Assembly (NCBI GenBank): GCA_033439685.1
Contig: JAUEDM010000003.1
Coordinates: 2,572,001-2,636,000 of the forward strand
DNA from: Apodospora peruviana
Taxonomy: Eukaryota; Ascomycota; Sordariomycetes; Sordariales; Lasiosphaeriaceae
Direction: 5' to 3'
Length of the DNA: 64,000 nt
The stretch's first letter is position 1; each line of letters begins with the position of its first letter. The notes below the pieces were generated by a model. The model was not told the origin of the DNA. It saw only the letters and a program-made list of their open reading frames with translations, and did not search any database. A program made the position numbers and the translations under genes. Below, one piece after another: positions 35,637-45,766 of this stretch.

Positions 35637-37370
35637 TTAAACCAAGGTGACCGAGTCCATGCAACCAAAGCCGGCAGCAACACCACCCTCCTCGCTCTGG
35701 TCCCCTTTGGTCCGCAGCAGATACCCGGCTTCCTCGTTATGCAGAATATGTCCCGTCGTCTGATCCCACAAACACGTCCCGTAGATGCCCAGCTCGCAGA
35801 TCACCCCGCCTTGCTCAAGCTCACCATTCCGCAGGATGGTGTTGGTCAGCGGTGGGGGCGTGATCAGTTCCATCAGGATATACGAACCCCAGTGCTCCTC
35901 CGGGATGGTCTTTAGGTGGGCAGGGATGGCGATCCGGTAAAAGTTGTTGCCGCCTCCTTCGCGCTGGGGCTTCATAACGTACTTTTTGCACTGTTCCGAG
36001 TCCGTTGCCAGGCGGCGCGCTTCCTGGCCGGCTGGCGTCGAGTCTAGCGGGAAGATGTTGGTAAAAGTGCGGAGGAGGCCGTTCAGCTGTGCCTCCTCTT
36101 GGAGAGGGATAAATCGACGCAGCGCCGTGGGAGCAGCGCCGTTGCCTTCGGGGGTCGCGAGGACCTGCTGGACCTTCTTCATGCCGGCCAGCTGGGTCAG
36201 CACGCTGGGGCAGGCGATGGCGGCGGACCGCTCGATCTGGTACCGAGCTTCCCAGGCGGAGGCATCGGGGTAGTCGCCTGGCCCGTACCCGGCGCGGAGG
36301 TAGACCACGACGGCCTCGAAGACCTTGGCAGGATTGGTCGGGAGGTGGTAGAGGAGCTGACGTTTGGGAGACGAGTCCTCAATGCTGGTGCGCTCGAGGA
36401 TTTCGGAAAATGGGAGGCGGAAGACGGGGATGTTAGAGGAGGAGGACTGAAGTGCGTATTCGAGGTGACGCTGATCAAAGACGTTTCTCTCACCGCCTTG
36501 GACGAGGAACAAGACGCAGGTTGGGTGGCCGAGTTCGGATTTCCCGTATGCGTCGAAGGCAGCCTTTAAACCTGCTGCAAGGCCTTTGGCGCTCTCGTTG
36601 ACAGGAAGATCTAAGGGGGGAAGCGCGTGAGAATCTTTGAGGAGGGGGTATATATTCTGAGCTAAATGTCTAGAGCGGTAAATGCGTTAGGAATCGGAGC
36701 ACTCTATCGCACATGATGAGGTGATAGACACATACTCGTGTAGAAGGGAGGTCTGACCCGAGAGGCCGCCAAATGAAGATGCGATAGTGTTGAACTCGAC
36801 TTGTTTGATCTGGAGGGCGTCCCCGTCTTGATGAACCATGTAATCTGATCTAAATAGGCCAAGGTCAAGAGTCTGGGCGTAGTCTGTATATTAGTCCAGC
36901 ACACCCAGAAAGAGGTTGTCCCTTGTGCATATCTGATAGTTCTTACTTGTACATATCCCTCCCTTTTCACTCGTAGATAGACATCCCAGAGGTTGGTGAT
37001 AAAATCGTCTCCTCCGGCGATTCTGACATGTCGGATTAGAGCAAGTTGATAGCTGGCGCACTGAAACTTACTCCTGGACGAGTTCACCCAAAAATCCGGC
37101 ATCTCTGCTGATTGATGCATACAGCGCGTTGTATGTCGTTTGGATCGACTTTGCCTCTTCAAAGCAGCTCCTTGGGAAAGGGCTGGGGAAAAGCGTGACG
37201 GGGGCATTCATAGCAAGTATGCCGTGAGGGTCGTCTCCGCCGATGACCGGAGGAGGCCGGACAGCGAGCCCGTGAGCAATTGACCAGTCCTTGATGGCTT
37301 GTGCCAGATTGTCCTTCTCCAGGCCATCGTCGAGATTTGGGGGGTACTTGGCCCCTGTGAGAGATGCCAT
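35637..37370 (-). CDS. GSH2: Glutathione synthetase
   Basis: Four exons (37072-37370, 36947-37022, 36736-36872, 35637-36669) encode 514 residues. The enzyme joins gamma-glutamylcysteine and glycine with ATP, the second step of glutathione synthesis, and is a cytosolic homodimer with an ATP-grasp fold. Family marks are LGLFRSDYMVH, QIKQVEFNTIASSFGGLS (substrate binding), VYLRAGYGPGDYP, the Gly-rich loop VMKPQREGGGNN and the C-terminal AGFGCMDSVTLV. All junctions keep phase. The introns are 49, 74 and 66 nt. The first intron is at the short end for fungi but has a CTAAT branch point. The start MASLTGAKYPP is the only in-frame Met that leaves a family-like N-terminus. Confidence 0.95.
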
Positions 37371-38719
37371 GATGTCTTTGTTCTCTGAGGTACAATTTTA
37401 GTGTAATGTTCGAGATATTGCACCGGGTCTACTTACAGAAAAAAACACAAAAAATTCGATTAAAAATCTTGCGAATCAGGGTGCCGTGTTTGATCGATTG
37501 GGAGAAGGCAAGGACAATGGAAAGGTTGATTTAAGAAAATTGTCGAAGCGGGTCTTAAGTCTGACAGGTGAGTCCACCAAATGTAGTCTCTATTCCTACA
37601 ATAAGCTTATTAGATACCGGTAATGCGACCAAGGAGTTCACGATAAATCTTTTACAAAAACAACGCCCCGTCCGATGTCGACAACTCGACTTCATCCGGC
37701 CGTCGTAACCCCTCCTTGCCCCGATCACATCACCGGGGAGAGTGGGTCATATACAGCGCTCTTCAGAACGACGGCTACAGTGCAACAAATATACAGAATG
37801 CACTGTCCTCACTTGACCTGTCAAGGCAGAATACAGGGCATAGTCAGTAACGGTAGCAACGTGTGCGCGCTATAATCCGCACTTATTCCACGCTAGACCC
37901 CGCCAAAAGGAAAGTTCAACATGGTTCGCAGATAATAACGTGAACACCCGTTCTTTCCCCTCCATAATTCGAACGGTCAACCGCGTCTCGCGCGTCTCAT
38001 GAAACCTTCATTCTTCCGACCGTTGAGTTGCAACGCTGTCAACGGCCACTAGGCTCGTCCCGACTCATATACAGACTCGGACGACACAGAAGCCATGACC
38101 AGGCAGGGTTGGTGACAAGGACGACCATATTTTTATGTGGAGGCTCGGCCCTTTCGACCTCTTTGTCGCTTGCCAACCTCGTCTCAGTCACCTGAGCCTC
38201 ACCTACCTACCAATCCACCATTTGGTCTACTAGATTCTCTAGAACTAGTACAATACCCTCCCGTGCTGCTGCCCCACTACCGTTGCGGTGGTTCGTCCCG
38301 CCGTGCTTCCACTACGTTGTTCTAGTGGTTTCAACAGTGGAAGCCGGCTGTTATCCAAATCACTCAAAACGGTAACCACATCGGTTTTCTCGACATACCT
38401 GTAAGTAAATCCGCATGCGAAAGAAATGGGTGAAAATATTGCTGACACTCAAAAAAGCTGAGCGCCATATCACTTGGTGTGTGGAATGGATGCCATCCTG
38501 CCTTCGATGAGAGATCTTGCCGTCTGACTTCCCGCTTGACTGCCTCGTAAGTTACCATCTCATGTTACCTACCTACCACGTAGGTGACATGGTTTCGCCA
38601 TCTCGACCCGAATTCCCTCCAAGGACGATTCCCTTGGTTGCATTGACAAACACACTTCCGGTTTTGCCCTCCAAACACTAATCACAGACGAAGAGTCTCG
38701 AAGCAAGTTGGTTCTCAGT
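37371..38719. other. Divergent promoter region, GSH2 and SNF2 gene
   Basis: A 1.35-kb region lies between divergent starts. No gene was recognised. The sequence near 38200-38260 and 38565-38590 contains several CCTACCTACC/ACCTACC repeats. It presumably carries both promoters. Confidence 0.5.
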
Positions 38720-41700
38720 ATGGCGCAGGACGATCAGAATGATCCCTTCCTTTGGGATGCGGGTCGACTTGTCCAGGAGCTGTACTGTCCGGGACTGAAT
38801 TCGAGGCTGCCAGACCCCGCCATCCTCGGAGCAAAACTGCGCGAACAGCAGCTTGATGGCCAAACCCTTCTGACATGGACAGATGTAGATCTTCCAATCT
38901 CAGATCTGTGGGCAGATCTGGACATAAAGTCATCGAAACACAAGGTCGCTATGAAGGAAGCCATCCGTCGTCTACAAAAGCGCAGCCGCAAGTATGATGC
39001 GTGGAAAACGTTTGAAGAGGGCTCATCCCAACTTGCCCCGAATACCAGCGTGAGCTTCAAGCCTAAGCCACTTGATAACGGCGAGCCACCACACGCTGCC
39101 GACGTTTACCAAGCTTCACCAACTGTTCCGAACGACAGTTTGTCAAAAGACCCTGCAGCGTCCGCAAACGATAGTTCTCCGGAAGCACCCACGTCTACCA
39201 ACTCGCATATGGCGCCCGTGGAAAGCATCCTGCCTCCTGCTCTTCCAAGTCAGGCTGCAGGGGAAGACATGGGTGTGGACCTTCCCACAATTGAGCAGTC
39301 CAGGATACCTGGTCCCCCAACTGAGCTACCTAACACGGATGGTCCGCTCACCAAGAAGAGAAAGCTTGCACCTGAAACTCTGTCTTCAGCCCCAGTTCGG
39401 GCAAGAACTGACTATATCCCGACTGAAGCTGATGACTTCCTGATTGGCACAACGGAAGTCTTCTTGCAAAGACTCGATTCCCATCCAGGCTATCTTGGTC
39501 CTACCACTCTACAACCAGATATGATTACGAAACCGCCAATGACGGACGACCTGGAAATGGATCAGCGTGAGTTCGGATGGGTGCGGCCCAAGGGTATACC
39601 GCGAGGCCGCATCACACAGGTATCCAAAGCTATGCAACGATTCCTCCGGCAAAACCTTGTTTCTACTGCTTCCGTCGATCCCGAATCCGAGGAGCAACCG
39701 CTTCCACCGTTCGGCGAGTCTGATGACGATGAGGATGTGGACTCGGAGACATGGCTGGAGATTGAGAAGGAGGAACAGGAGCGGGAAGCACTCAAAGTTC
39801 GCATGCTGGCAGCCAAAAAACGAGATCTCACCAAAGAGGAGGTCAAGATGGCTGTCGAGAATGCAAAGCAAACGTTGCAAGCCGAATGGATTGAGGCCAA
39901 GAAACCGAAGAAGGATCGGAAAGCCTATGAACTGTGGCGTGCTGCCCGGCGCAACAATAGTCGTCAGCATAAAATCAACATGGCCACGAAGCGACTCAAG
40001 GAATTGGAAGACCGGGAGAAGAAATATACCGAGGAATTTCTCCGAGGTGACTGGACCACTAAAGACAATACCGAAGGGACGGCCTGCCAAATCCTGGACG
40101 CGACCATTTCTGACAAAATGACGGAACAGTGGCTTATCGATCTTCTTCGCAACCCCAATGAACCTCCTCGGCCTTCCACCATGTCTAGGATAACCCGCAC
40201 CCCCAAAACCCCTGTTATATGTGGAGAGGATGAGGAAATTCTGACGGATGAGTCTGACATGGACGACTTCGTTGTTAGTGACATGCAGATCGACTCGACT
40301 CAGCGTCCTGAGGACGATGCTTTCCCGGTGGCCGACGATGATGAAGACCCCGCTACACCACTGGCTGATGTCGCTCTCCCCAAGACGCCGTCTCCCCCCG
40401 AGGAGATCAAGTCCGAAGATCTGGTGCTGACCACTCCTTGCCAGGCTGGTCCAGCCGAGGTGATTGAAAGTCGGTCATCGCTCGTGCCAATGAAGGAATT
40501 CGACGAAAGGCCCGCTCTGACCGATGTTATGACCATTGGAGAGAAAGGCGCCAAATACTGGGCCGAGCTCCAAGACCCTGAACGGGTTGTGGTTGCGCTT
40601 CTGTACAGCTGGTCTCCTATTCAGCGATCCGACGTCTTTACCGTGGTCAAGGGACACGGGGGCCTAGAAATTTGGGAGGCATATATGAAACCATTCGTTG
40701 ACACCAAGAAAGCTGCACCAGATACGGTTGCATTCAGCCTAATAGGCCTATTCGACGCTTACACGAAACCCACGATATCACGTCTTGACAAGATTGGGCC
40801 CATAACACCCATGAGATTCAAGCGCGAGGAACGTCGATTCCAGGGGTTTTGTGATCTTATCAACCTCGTTGTGCCCCACTTTCCCTCTTCCACACTTCAG
40901 ACTCCAACCAGAACAATGCTTGCGTCTCTACCAACGGATGTACCAGACATCCAGGACGCTAGTGGCGTAGCAAATCCGGCTGACGAAGACTCGGATAGTG
41001 AATCGCTATCTTCTTCGTCGTCTGATAATATGCTACCATTGTCCAGCAGGAAGAAGCGACGCCCGCGAGATCAAAAAGCAGAGGACCTCCGGGCCAATAC
41101 CAAGCTTCAGGAAGAAGAGTTTGAGAAGCGCCGTCGTATGTTGCGAGACAGGTTGGCGCAATCGGGGGCCGTTTCTGGGGACAAATCTAGGCTGATTGTG
41201 AACGAAACCAAAGCGTCCGATGACCAGGCCTTGATCTATATTAACGGGAGCATAGGAAGTAAGATCAAAGATCATCAGATTGAGGGCGTTCGGTTCATGT
41301 GGAACCAGGTGGTTGTTGATTCCAAGGCTAGCCATGGAGCCCTGCTTGCACATTCCATGGGGCTAGGCAAGACAATGCAAGTCATCACTTTGCTGGTTGT
41401 CATTGCTGAAGCATCTCGATCCCCGGATTCTTCGGTATCTTCTCAGATCCCGAAGGAATTGCAGAAGTCCCAGACGCTCATTTTATGCCCCGCAGGCCTG
41501 GTAGAGAATTGGGTTGACGAGATCCTGTTGTGGGCGCCCGATAAGCTGCTGGGAGAACTGTTCAAGATCGCCGCAGAAGTCAACTCTGAGTTGCGTTGCA
41601 AGATGATTCGCGAGTGGGCTTCCAAGGGCGGAGTGCTGGTCATTGGTATTGGCCTTTTTACAGCCTTCTGCAAAGGCGATCAAGAAATCGCTGAACTTTT

Positions 41701-44122
41701 GTGGGACAAGCCCTCGATGGTCGTGTGCGACGAGGCTCACAACATCAAAAATCCTCTCTCCCAACGACACCAAGCCACATCGCGATTCAAAACGATGAAT
41801 CGCATTGCGATGACGGGTTCACCTTTGACAAACAACGTTTCGGATTACTATTATATGATCAATTGGGTGGCTCCTAATTATCTCGCCAACTATGAAGAGT
41901 TCGCAGATAGGTTCGAAAAGCCGATCAAGGAGGGTCTTTACGTCGACAGCTCGGATTATCAAAGGCGCAAGGCGCGGAAGCAGCTGCATGCCTTGAAAGG
42001 TCTCGTGGACCCAATAGTCCACAGGAGGGATATTCTGGCTCTAGCTGATGAACTACCGGTTAAGAAAGAGTTCATTCTTACCGTTTCCCTGACGGAGATG
42101 CAGAGAAAGTCGTACACGACGTACCTCGAAGCCGTCAGAAGCCCCAAGGTTGAGGACCAAATCCAAGGACAAGCAAGGATCTGGAGTCTTGTCGCAGCCC
42201 TCGCACGACTCTTGGCGCACCCTCAAATTTTCAAGATACATCTGCTGAAACAGAAGAAAGAGGCGGCGAAAGAACAACGCAAGAAGCGGTCATCGAAAGC
42301 AGTTGAAGAAGAGGATGAAGTGGACCTTCCTCAGGACCTCCGAAGCCAGGTGTTAGCTACCCTGACGGATAGAAAAATTGAGAACTACGCCCAGTCCAAC
42401 AAAATAGCGGTCTTGCTGCAAATCCTGGACGAGTGTAAACGTGTTGGCGACAAGGTTCTGATATTCTCGCAGAGTCTCGACACGCTTGATTACCTGGTCA
42501 ACGTCTTCAACACACAGAAGCGAATATATCAACGTCTGGATGGATCGGTGGGTACTGGTGATCGACAAGTCGCCGTGAAAAGGTTCAATACGGATCCCTC
42601 GATCGAGATCTACCTGATTTCGACGAAAGCAGGCGGCGTCGGGCTTAACATCTATGGAGCCAACCGAGTGGTGATCTTTGACTTTAAGTTCTCGCCAACG
42701 GATGAGCAGCAAGCAATTGGGCGATCCTACCGCATTGGACAAACCAAACCTGTCTACGTCTATTGGCTGACCGCCGGAGGAACCTACGAAGATGCCATCC
42801 ACAACATTGCCGTCTTCAAAAAACAGTTAGCTTCGCGCGTTGTTGACAAGAAAAACCCCGACCCCTGGTCGAACAAAATGAGCGAGTACTTTAAGCTGCC
42901 TGTCACTCCAGACCAAAAGGATTTCACCAAGGCACTTCACCAAGACTCCGTCTTAGATGCATTGATCAAATCCAGCCAGAAGACTGGGATTATTCGCAGC
43001 ATTACTTCGACGGAGACTTTTGAGAAGGAAGAGGTATACGAGCTTACGGCTGAGGAAAGACTGGATGCCGAGAAGACCATTGAAGAAGAGCGACTCCGCA
43101 TTCAAAACCCGGAGGAGCATAAACGTCGAGAGCACCAAAGGATGTTGCAACTCAGAACAGCGCTTCAAACAGGCCAAATTGGTTCTCTCCAAGCAAGCTC
43201 TGCTGGCGGTGAGTTCGCCTCGGGGTCGGCATCACTGCCGAAGGGAGATCAGAATGCAGACACGCAAAAACGGCTGATCAAACTCAAACTCACAGTTCCA
43301 CCGCATATGAGGGACACTCATGATTCAGGACCACCACCCCTCACTTCGGGCACGAACGGTGTCGGGTTTTCAGGTTCAACTGTCGCAGCCGGCGTTAATG
43401 GCTTATCTTCTCCTGGCATCGTTGTGCCCAATTCTCGTTCAAGTGATGAAACCCCAAGTACACTGACATCTTGTCTAGCCCAGGCTAGCCTGGCGACTAC
43501 ATTGGTATCTCCTGTCCATGCCTTTGGGTCCAAAAAGTCGCCAACTGGTGGGACAATCCCTGCCTTTCAAGGTATTTTGCAAGGACAAGCCCAAGGTTCT
43601 TCTGAAAACGTTCCTCCCGTTGCTTTAGCAACAGCCCCAGGGCCAATACTTGCAAATGGTACCTTCTACAGAACGGGACCCGATGCTCCGTGGCCTGCTC
43701 GACCAGGAGGTGCACCGTTACCTCTGCAAGATAAAGAATCCCAGCTCCTTGCACTATTGACCGGGCACGCGGAGACGCTGCTGCAGATAGGACGTAAGCC
43801 CCTCGTGAGCCCCAGCGAGCTGCTATCTCGACTCGACACTGCGCTGGAAAAGTCAAATGTCACTGGACTGCCCAGGATTGATAAATTCCAAAACCTGGAG
43901 AGATGCATTCGCGATAACCTGAGATTTGCAGAGGCTCTTCTTGTCGGGTATCTCGACCCGGAGGAGCTTGTCACCATGGAGAGACAGCGTATGGACGAGA
44001 TATCGTCAAAATACAGCTCTATGGGAGTGACCGACTTCACGGACACAGTTTGGAAGATCCGTGGAGGTTCCAAAGTAGGCGCCAACAACCACACACCTGC
44101 AAAATTCAACCCGATCAACTAA
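38720..44122 (+). CDS. SNF2-family ATPase, ARIP4/ATRX-like
   Basis: This single long frame encodes 1,800 residues. The ATG at 38720 has A at -3. SNF2 enzymes use ATP to move or remodel protein-DNA complexes. The ATPase core runs from about residue 845 (IKDHQIEGVRFMW) through the P-loop HSMGLGKT (878-885) and DEAH (1004-1007) to the C-terminal helicase lobe with SRSLDTL-like and STKAGGVGLN segments and motif VI QAIGRSYRIGQ (about 1331-1341). The LAHSMGLGKT form of the P-loop and the long lobe linker resemble the ARIP4/ATRX branch of the Rad54-like group. The first 95 residues are compact and helical, possibly a SAM-like domain. Around them are long acidic, Ser-rich disordered regions and a charged coiled-coil segment near 350-440. 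No zinc-finger ADD domain was seen, unlike in ATRX. Small in-frame introns cannot be excluded. Confidence 0.9.
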   Translation: MAQDDQNDPFLWDAGRLVQELYCPGLNSRLPDPAILGAKLREQQLDGQTLLTWTDVDLPISDLWADLDIKSSKHKVAMKEAIRRLQKRSRKYDAWKTFEEGSSQLAPNTSVSFKPKPLDNGEPPHAADVYQASPTVPNDSLSKDPAASANDSSPEAPTSTNSHMAPVESILPPALPSQAAGEDMGVDLPTIEQSRIPGPPTELPNTDGPLTKKRKLAPETLSSAPVRARTDYIPTEADDFLIGTTEVFLQRLDSHPGYLGPTTLQPDMITKPPMTDDLEMDQREFGWVRPKGIPRGRITQVSKAMQRFLRQNLVSTASVDPESEEQPLPPFGESDDDEDVDSETWLEIEKEEQEREALKVRMLAAKKRDLTKEEVKMAVENAKQTLQAEWIEAKKPKKDRKAYELWRAARRNNSRQHKINMATKRLKELEDREKKYTEEFLRGDWTTKDNTEGTACQILDATISDKMTEQWLIDLLRNPNEPPRPSTMSRITRTPKTPVICGEDEEILTDESDMDDFVVSDMQIDSTQRPEDDAFPVADDDEDPATPLADVALPKTPSPPEEIKSEDLVLTTPCQAGPAEVIESRSSLVPMKEFDERPALTDVMTIGEKGAKYWAELQDPERVVVALLYSWSPIQRSDVFTVVKGHGGLEIWEAYMKPFVDTKKAAPDTVAFSLIGLFDAYTKPTISRLDKIGPITPMRFKREERRFQGFCDLINLVVPHFPSSTLQTPTRTMLASLPTDVPDIQDASGVANPADEDSDSESLSSSSSDNMLPLSSRKKRRPRDQKAEDLRANTKLQEEEFEKRRRMLRDRLAQSGAVSGDKSRLIVNETKASDDQALIYINGSIGSKIKDHQIEGVRFMWNQVVVDSKASHGALLAHSMGLGKTMQVITLLVVIAEASRSPDSSVSSQIPKELQKSQTLILCPAGLVENWVDEILLWAPDKLLGELFKIAAEVNSELRCKMIREWASKGGVLVIGIGLFTAFCKGDQEIAELLWDKPSMVVCDEAHNIKNPLSQRHQATSRFKTMNRIAMTGSPLTNNVSDYYYMINWVAPNYLANYEEFADRFEKPIKEGLYVDSSDYQRRKARKQLHALKGLVDPIVHRRDILALADELPVKKEFILTVSLTEMQRKSYTTYLEAVRSPKVEDQIQGQARIWSLVAALARLLAHPQIFKIHLLKQKKEAAKEQRKKRSSKAVEEEDEVDLPQDLRSQVLATLTDRKIENYAQSNKIAVLLQILDECKRVGDKVLIFSQSLDTLDYLVNVFNTQKRIYQRLDGSVGTGDRQVAVKRFNTDPSIEIYLISTKAGGVGLNIYGANRVVIFDFKFSPTDEQQAIGRSYRIGQTKPVYVYWLTAGGTYEDAIHNIAVFKKQLASRVVDKKNPDPWSNKMSEYFKLPVTPDQKDFTKALHQDSVLDALIKSSQKTGIIRSITSTETFEKEEVYELTAEERLDAEKTIEEERLRIQNPEEHKRREHQRMLQLRTALQTGQIGSLQASSAGGEFASGSASLPKGDQNADTQKRLIKLKLTVPPHMRDTHDSGPPPLTSGTNGVGFSGSTVAAGVNGLSSPGIVVPNSRSSDETPSTLTSCLAQASLATTLVSPVHAFGSKKSPTGGTIPAFQGILQGQAQGSSENVPPVALATAPGPILANGTFYRTGPDAPWPARPGGAPLPLQDKESQLLALLTGHAETLLQIGRKPLVSPSELLSRLDTALEKSNVTGLPRIDKFQNLERCIRDNLRFAEALLVGYLDPEELVTMERQRMDEISSKYSSMGVTDFTDTVWKIRGGSKVGANNHTPAKFNPIN

Positions 44123-45766
44123 CCTACTGCCCGCACAACAGCAACGTCACAGTTCAAATCGACCAACTAAACCACCGCCCACACAACAGCAGCGGCGATC
44201 AATTTCGACGGGAAAGACAGAGTCAAGCGATTTGGGATCTCGACGTATTAAAGGGGTGAATGGAGGAGATGCAAAGGGGAAAGCGTCAGGTCAGTTCAAA
44301 AAGAAGAAGAAACCATTGTCGCAAAGGCCAGGCGACTCGGCAGACACGCCCCACGTCATTGACTAGGTTTCATAAGGGAGTTCTCCGCGTTTCTAGTTCT
44401 TTATTTTTATTTTTTCTTCTTTATTTTCTAGTTTCATTTTCATCATTTTCCTCATTACAAGGTACTGGCATGATACCCGTTGCTTTATTTCATTATCTTG
44501 CACGGCGTTCCGGAGACCAATTTTTACGCATCGAGCAAGCACGGCTTGGGCTGGGGTTTCTACACGAAGAAACGGGAAATGAAGGGGCCAGGAATGGATG
44601 GGAATTGGGTTTGCTATTCTTATTTCCGTATGGTCAGGGAGGGTTAATGTATTATGTATGGAGTATGTATCGCGGATCGGAGACGCAGTGAACTCGCAGT
44701 TGCCAAATCATTTCCTGAGTTTGCATTCAGTTACCTCGGATATGAAGAGGCACAGTGAAGATGATCTTTCTTGACCAACAAGATGGGTGTTTCCTCCAGT
44801 TACCATCATAACCTTCCCGTCGCCATTCTCTGGGGTATACCAAGCTCCTTACACAGGACGCATTTCGTACCACAGTGGTAGAGTAGAGAGGCCACGACTG
44901 GGGATGGCGGTGACCTCCGGGTGGGTTCAGACTCGGTTCGGTTTCCTCTTATATTAGTGCAATCTGTCCACTTGATGAGTGACTGAGTTTGATATTTCTT
45001 TTGGGAATGATGATGCAGTGGATTACTGTGGTGCTCGCAGATTCACATACCCTAGGTACATAGATCAGGCAGGTAATGCAGTGTTCCGTCTGCAGGTCAT
45101 CAATTCCATGGCAAAAAGGGGTATACAGTATAATAACCATAAAACCGAGGCTAGATGTACCAGGCACAGTCGGCTCACGCGACCCGTTGCGGGGATTTCC
45201 GGTACCGGCAACGTTTCGGGGAGTACACGTGGAGAGACGGTTGTGAACAGCCAATAGAACGAAGTCTATTTAGACTGAACAAGCACAATTCCGTGATTCG
45301 AGATTTCCAAAAGAAACCCACTGGAGTGGATCAGGTGTGTGGTACAGGTGCTGGAGGGAAGGACTCGAACGCCGTAGAACGGGGGCGGAAGGCTAAAAGG
45401 CTGCTGCTTGTGCAGGTGTGTGGCTGGCTGCTGCTGCGGAGAAAGACGAATTGTTCCGCGTGTGCATACTTCCTCTTTCTATTACTTGTTGGAAGTTTTG
45501 TCCGTGGAAATACATCGCTTCGTCTTTTCCCAGTTTTTTGGTTCTCGCGTCTTGTGAGAAGTGAAAAGCGTGGTTTCGAAACGTTCTTCCTTTTTTCGCC
45601 CCCTTCACCATCCCCTCAAACCCCTGAGTGAGGTTTCCCCGCGATTTCGATCTCGTTCGAGAAAAGAGAAAGAAAAAAGCTCAACCGGGATTTTTCTTCC
45701 GGAATCTGGGTTTGAACACATCGACGTCGCCCATTGTCATCCTAGCTAAGGTTACTGTCGCACATT
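44123..45766. other. SNF2 3' region and HEM1 promoter
   Basis: A 1.6-kb region lies between two plus-strand genes. A pyrimidine-rich T tract lies near 44395-44450. A CCAAT box occurs at 45251-45255, about 510 bp before the HEM1 start. CCAAT boxes are bound by the Hap complex, which links to iron and heme control in fungi, but a single box is weak evidence. No gene was recognised. Confidence 0.45.

Noticed and set aside
45361..45385. GGACTCGAACGCC resembling a tRNA T arm
   Set aside because: No acceptor, D or anticodon stem could be folded around it.
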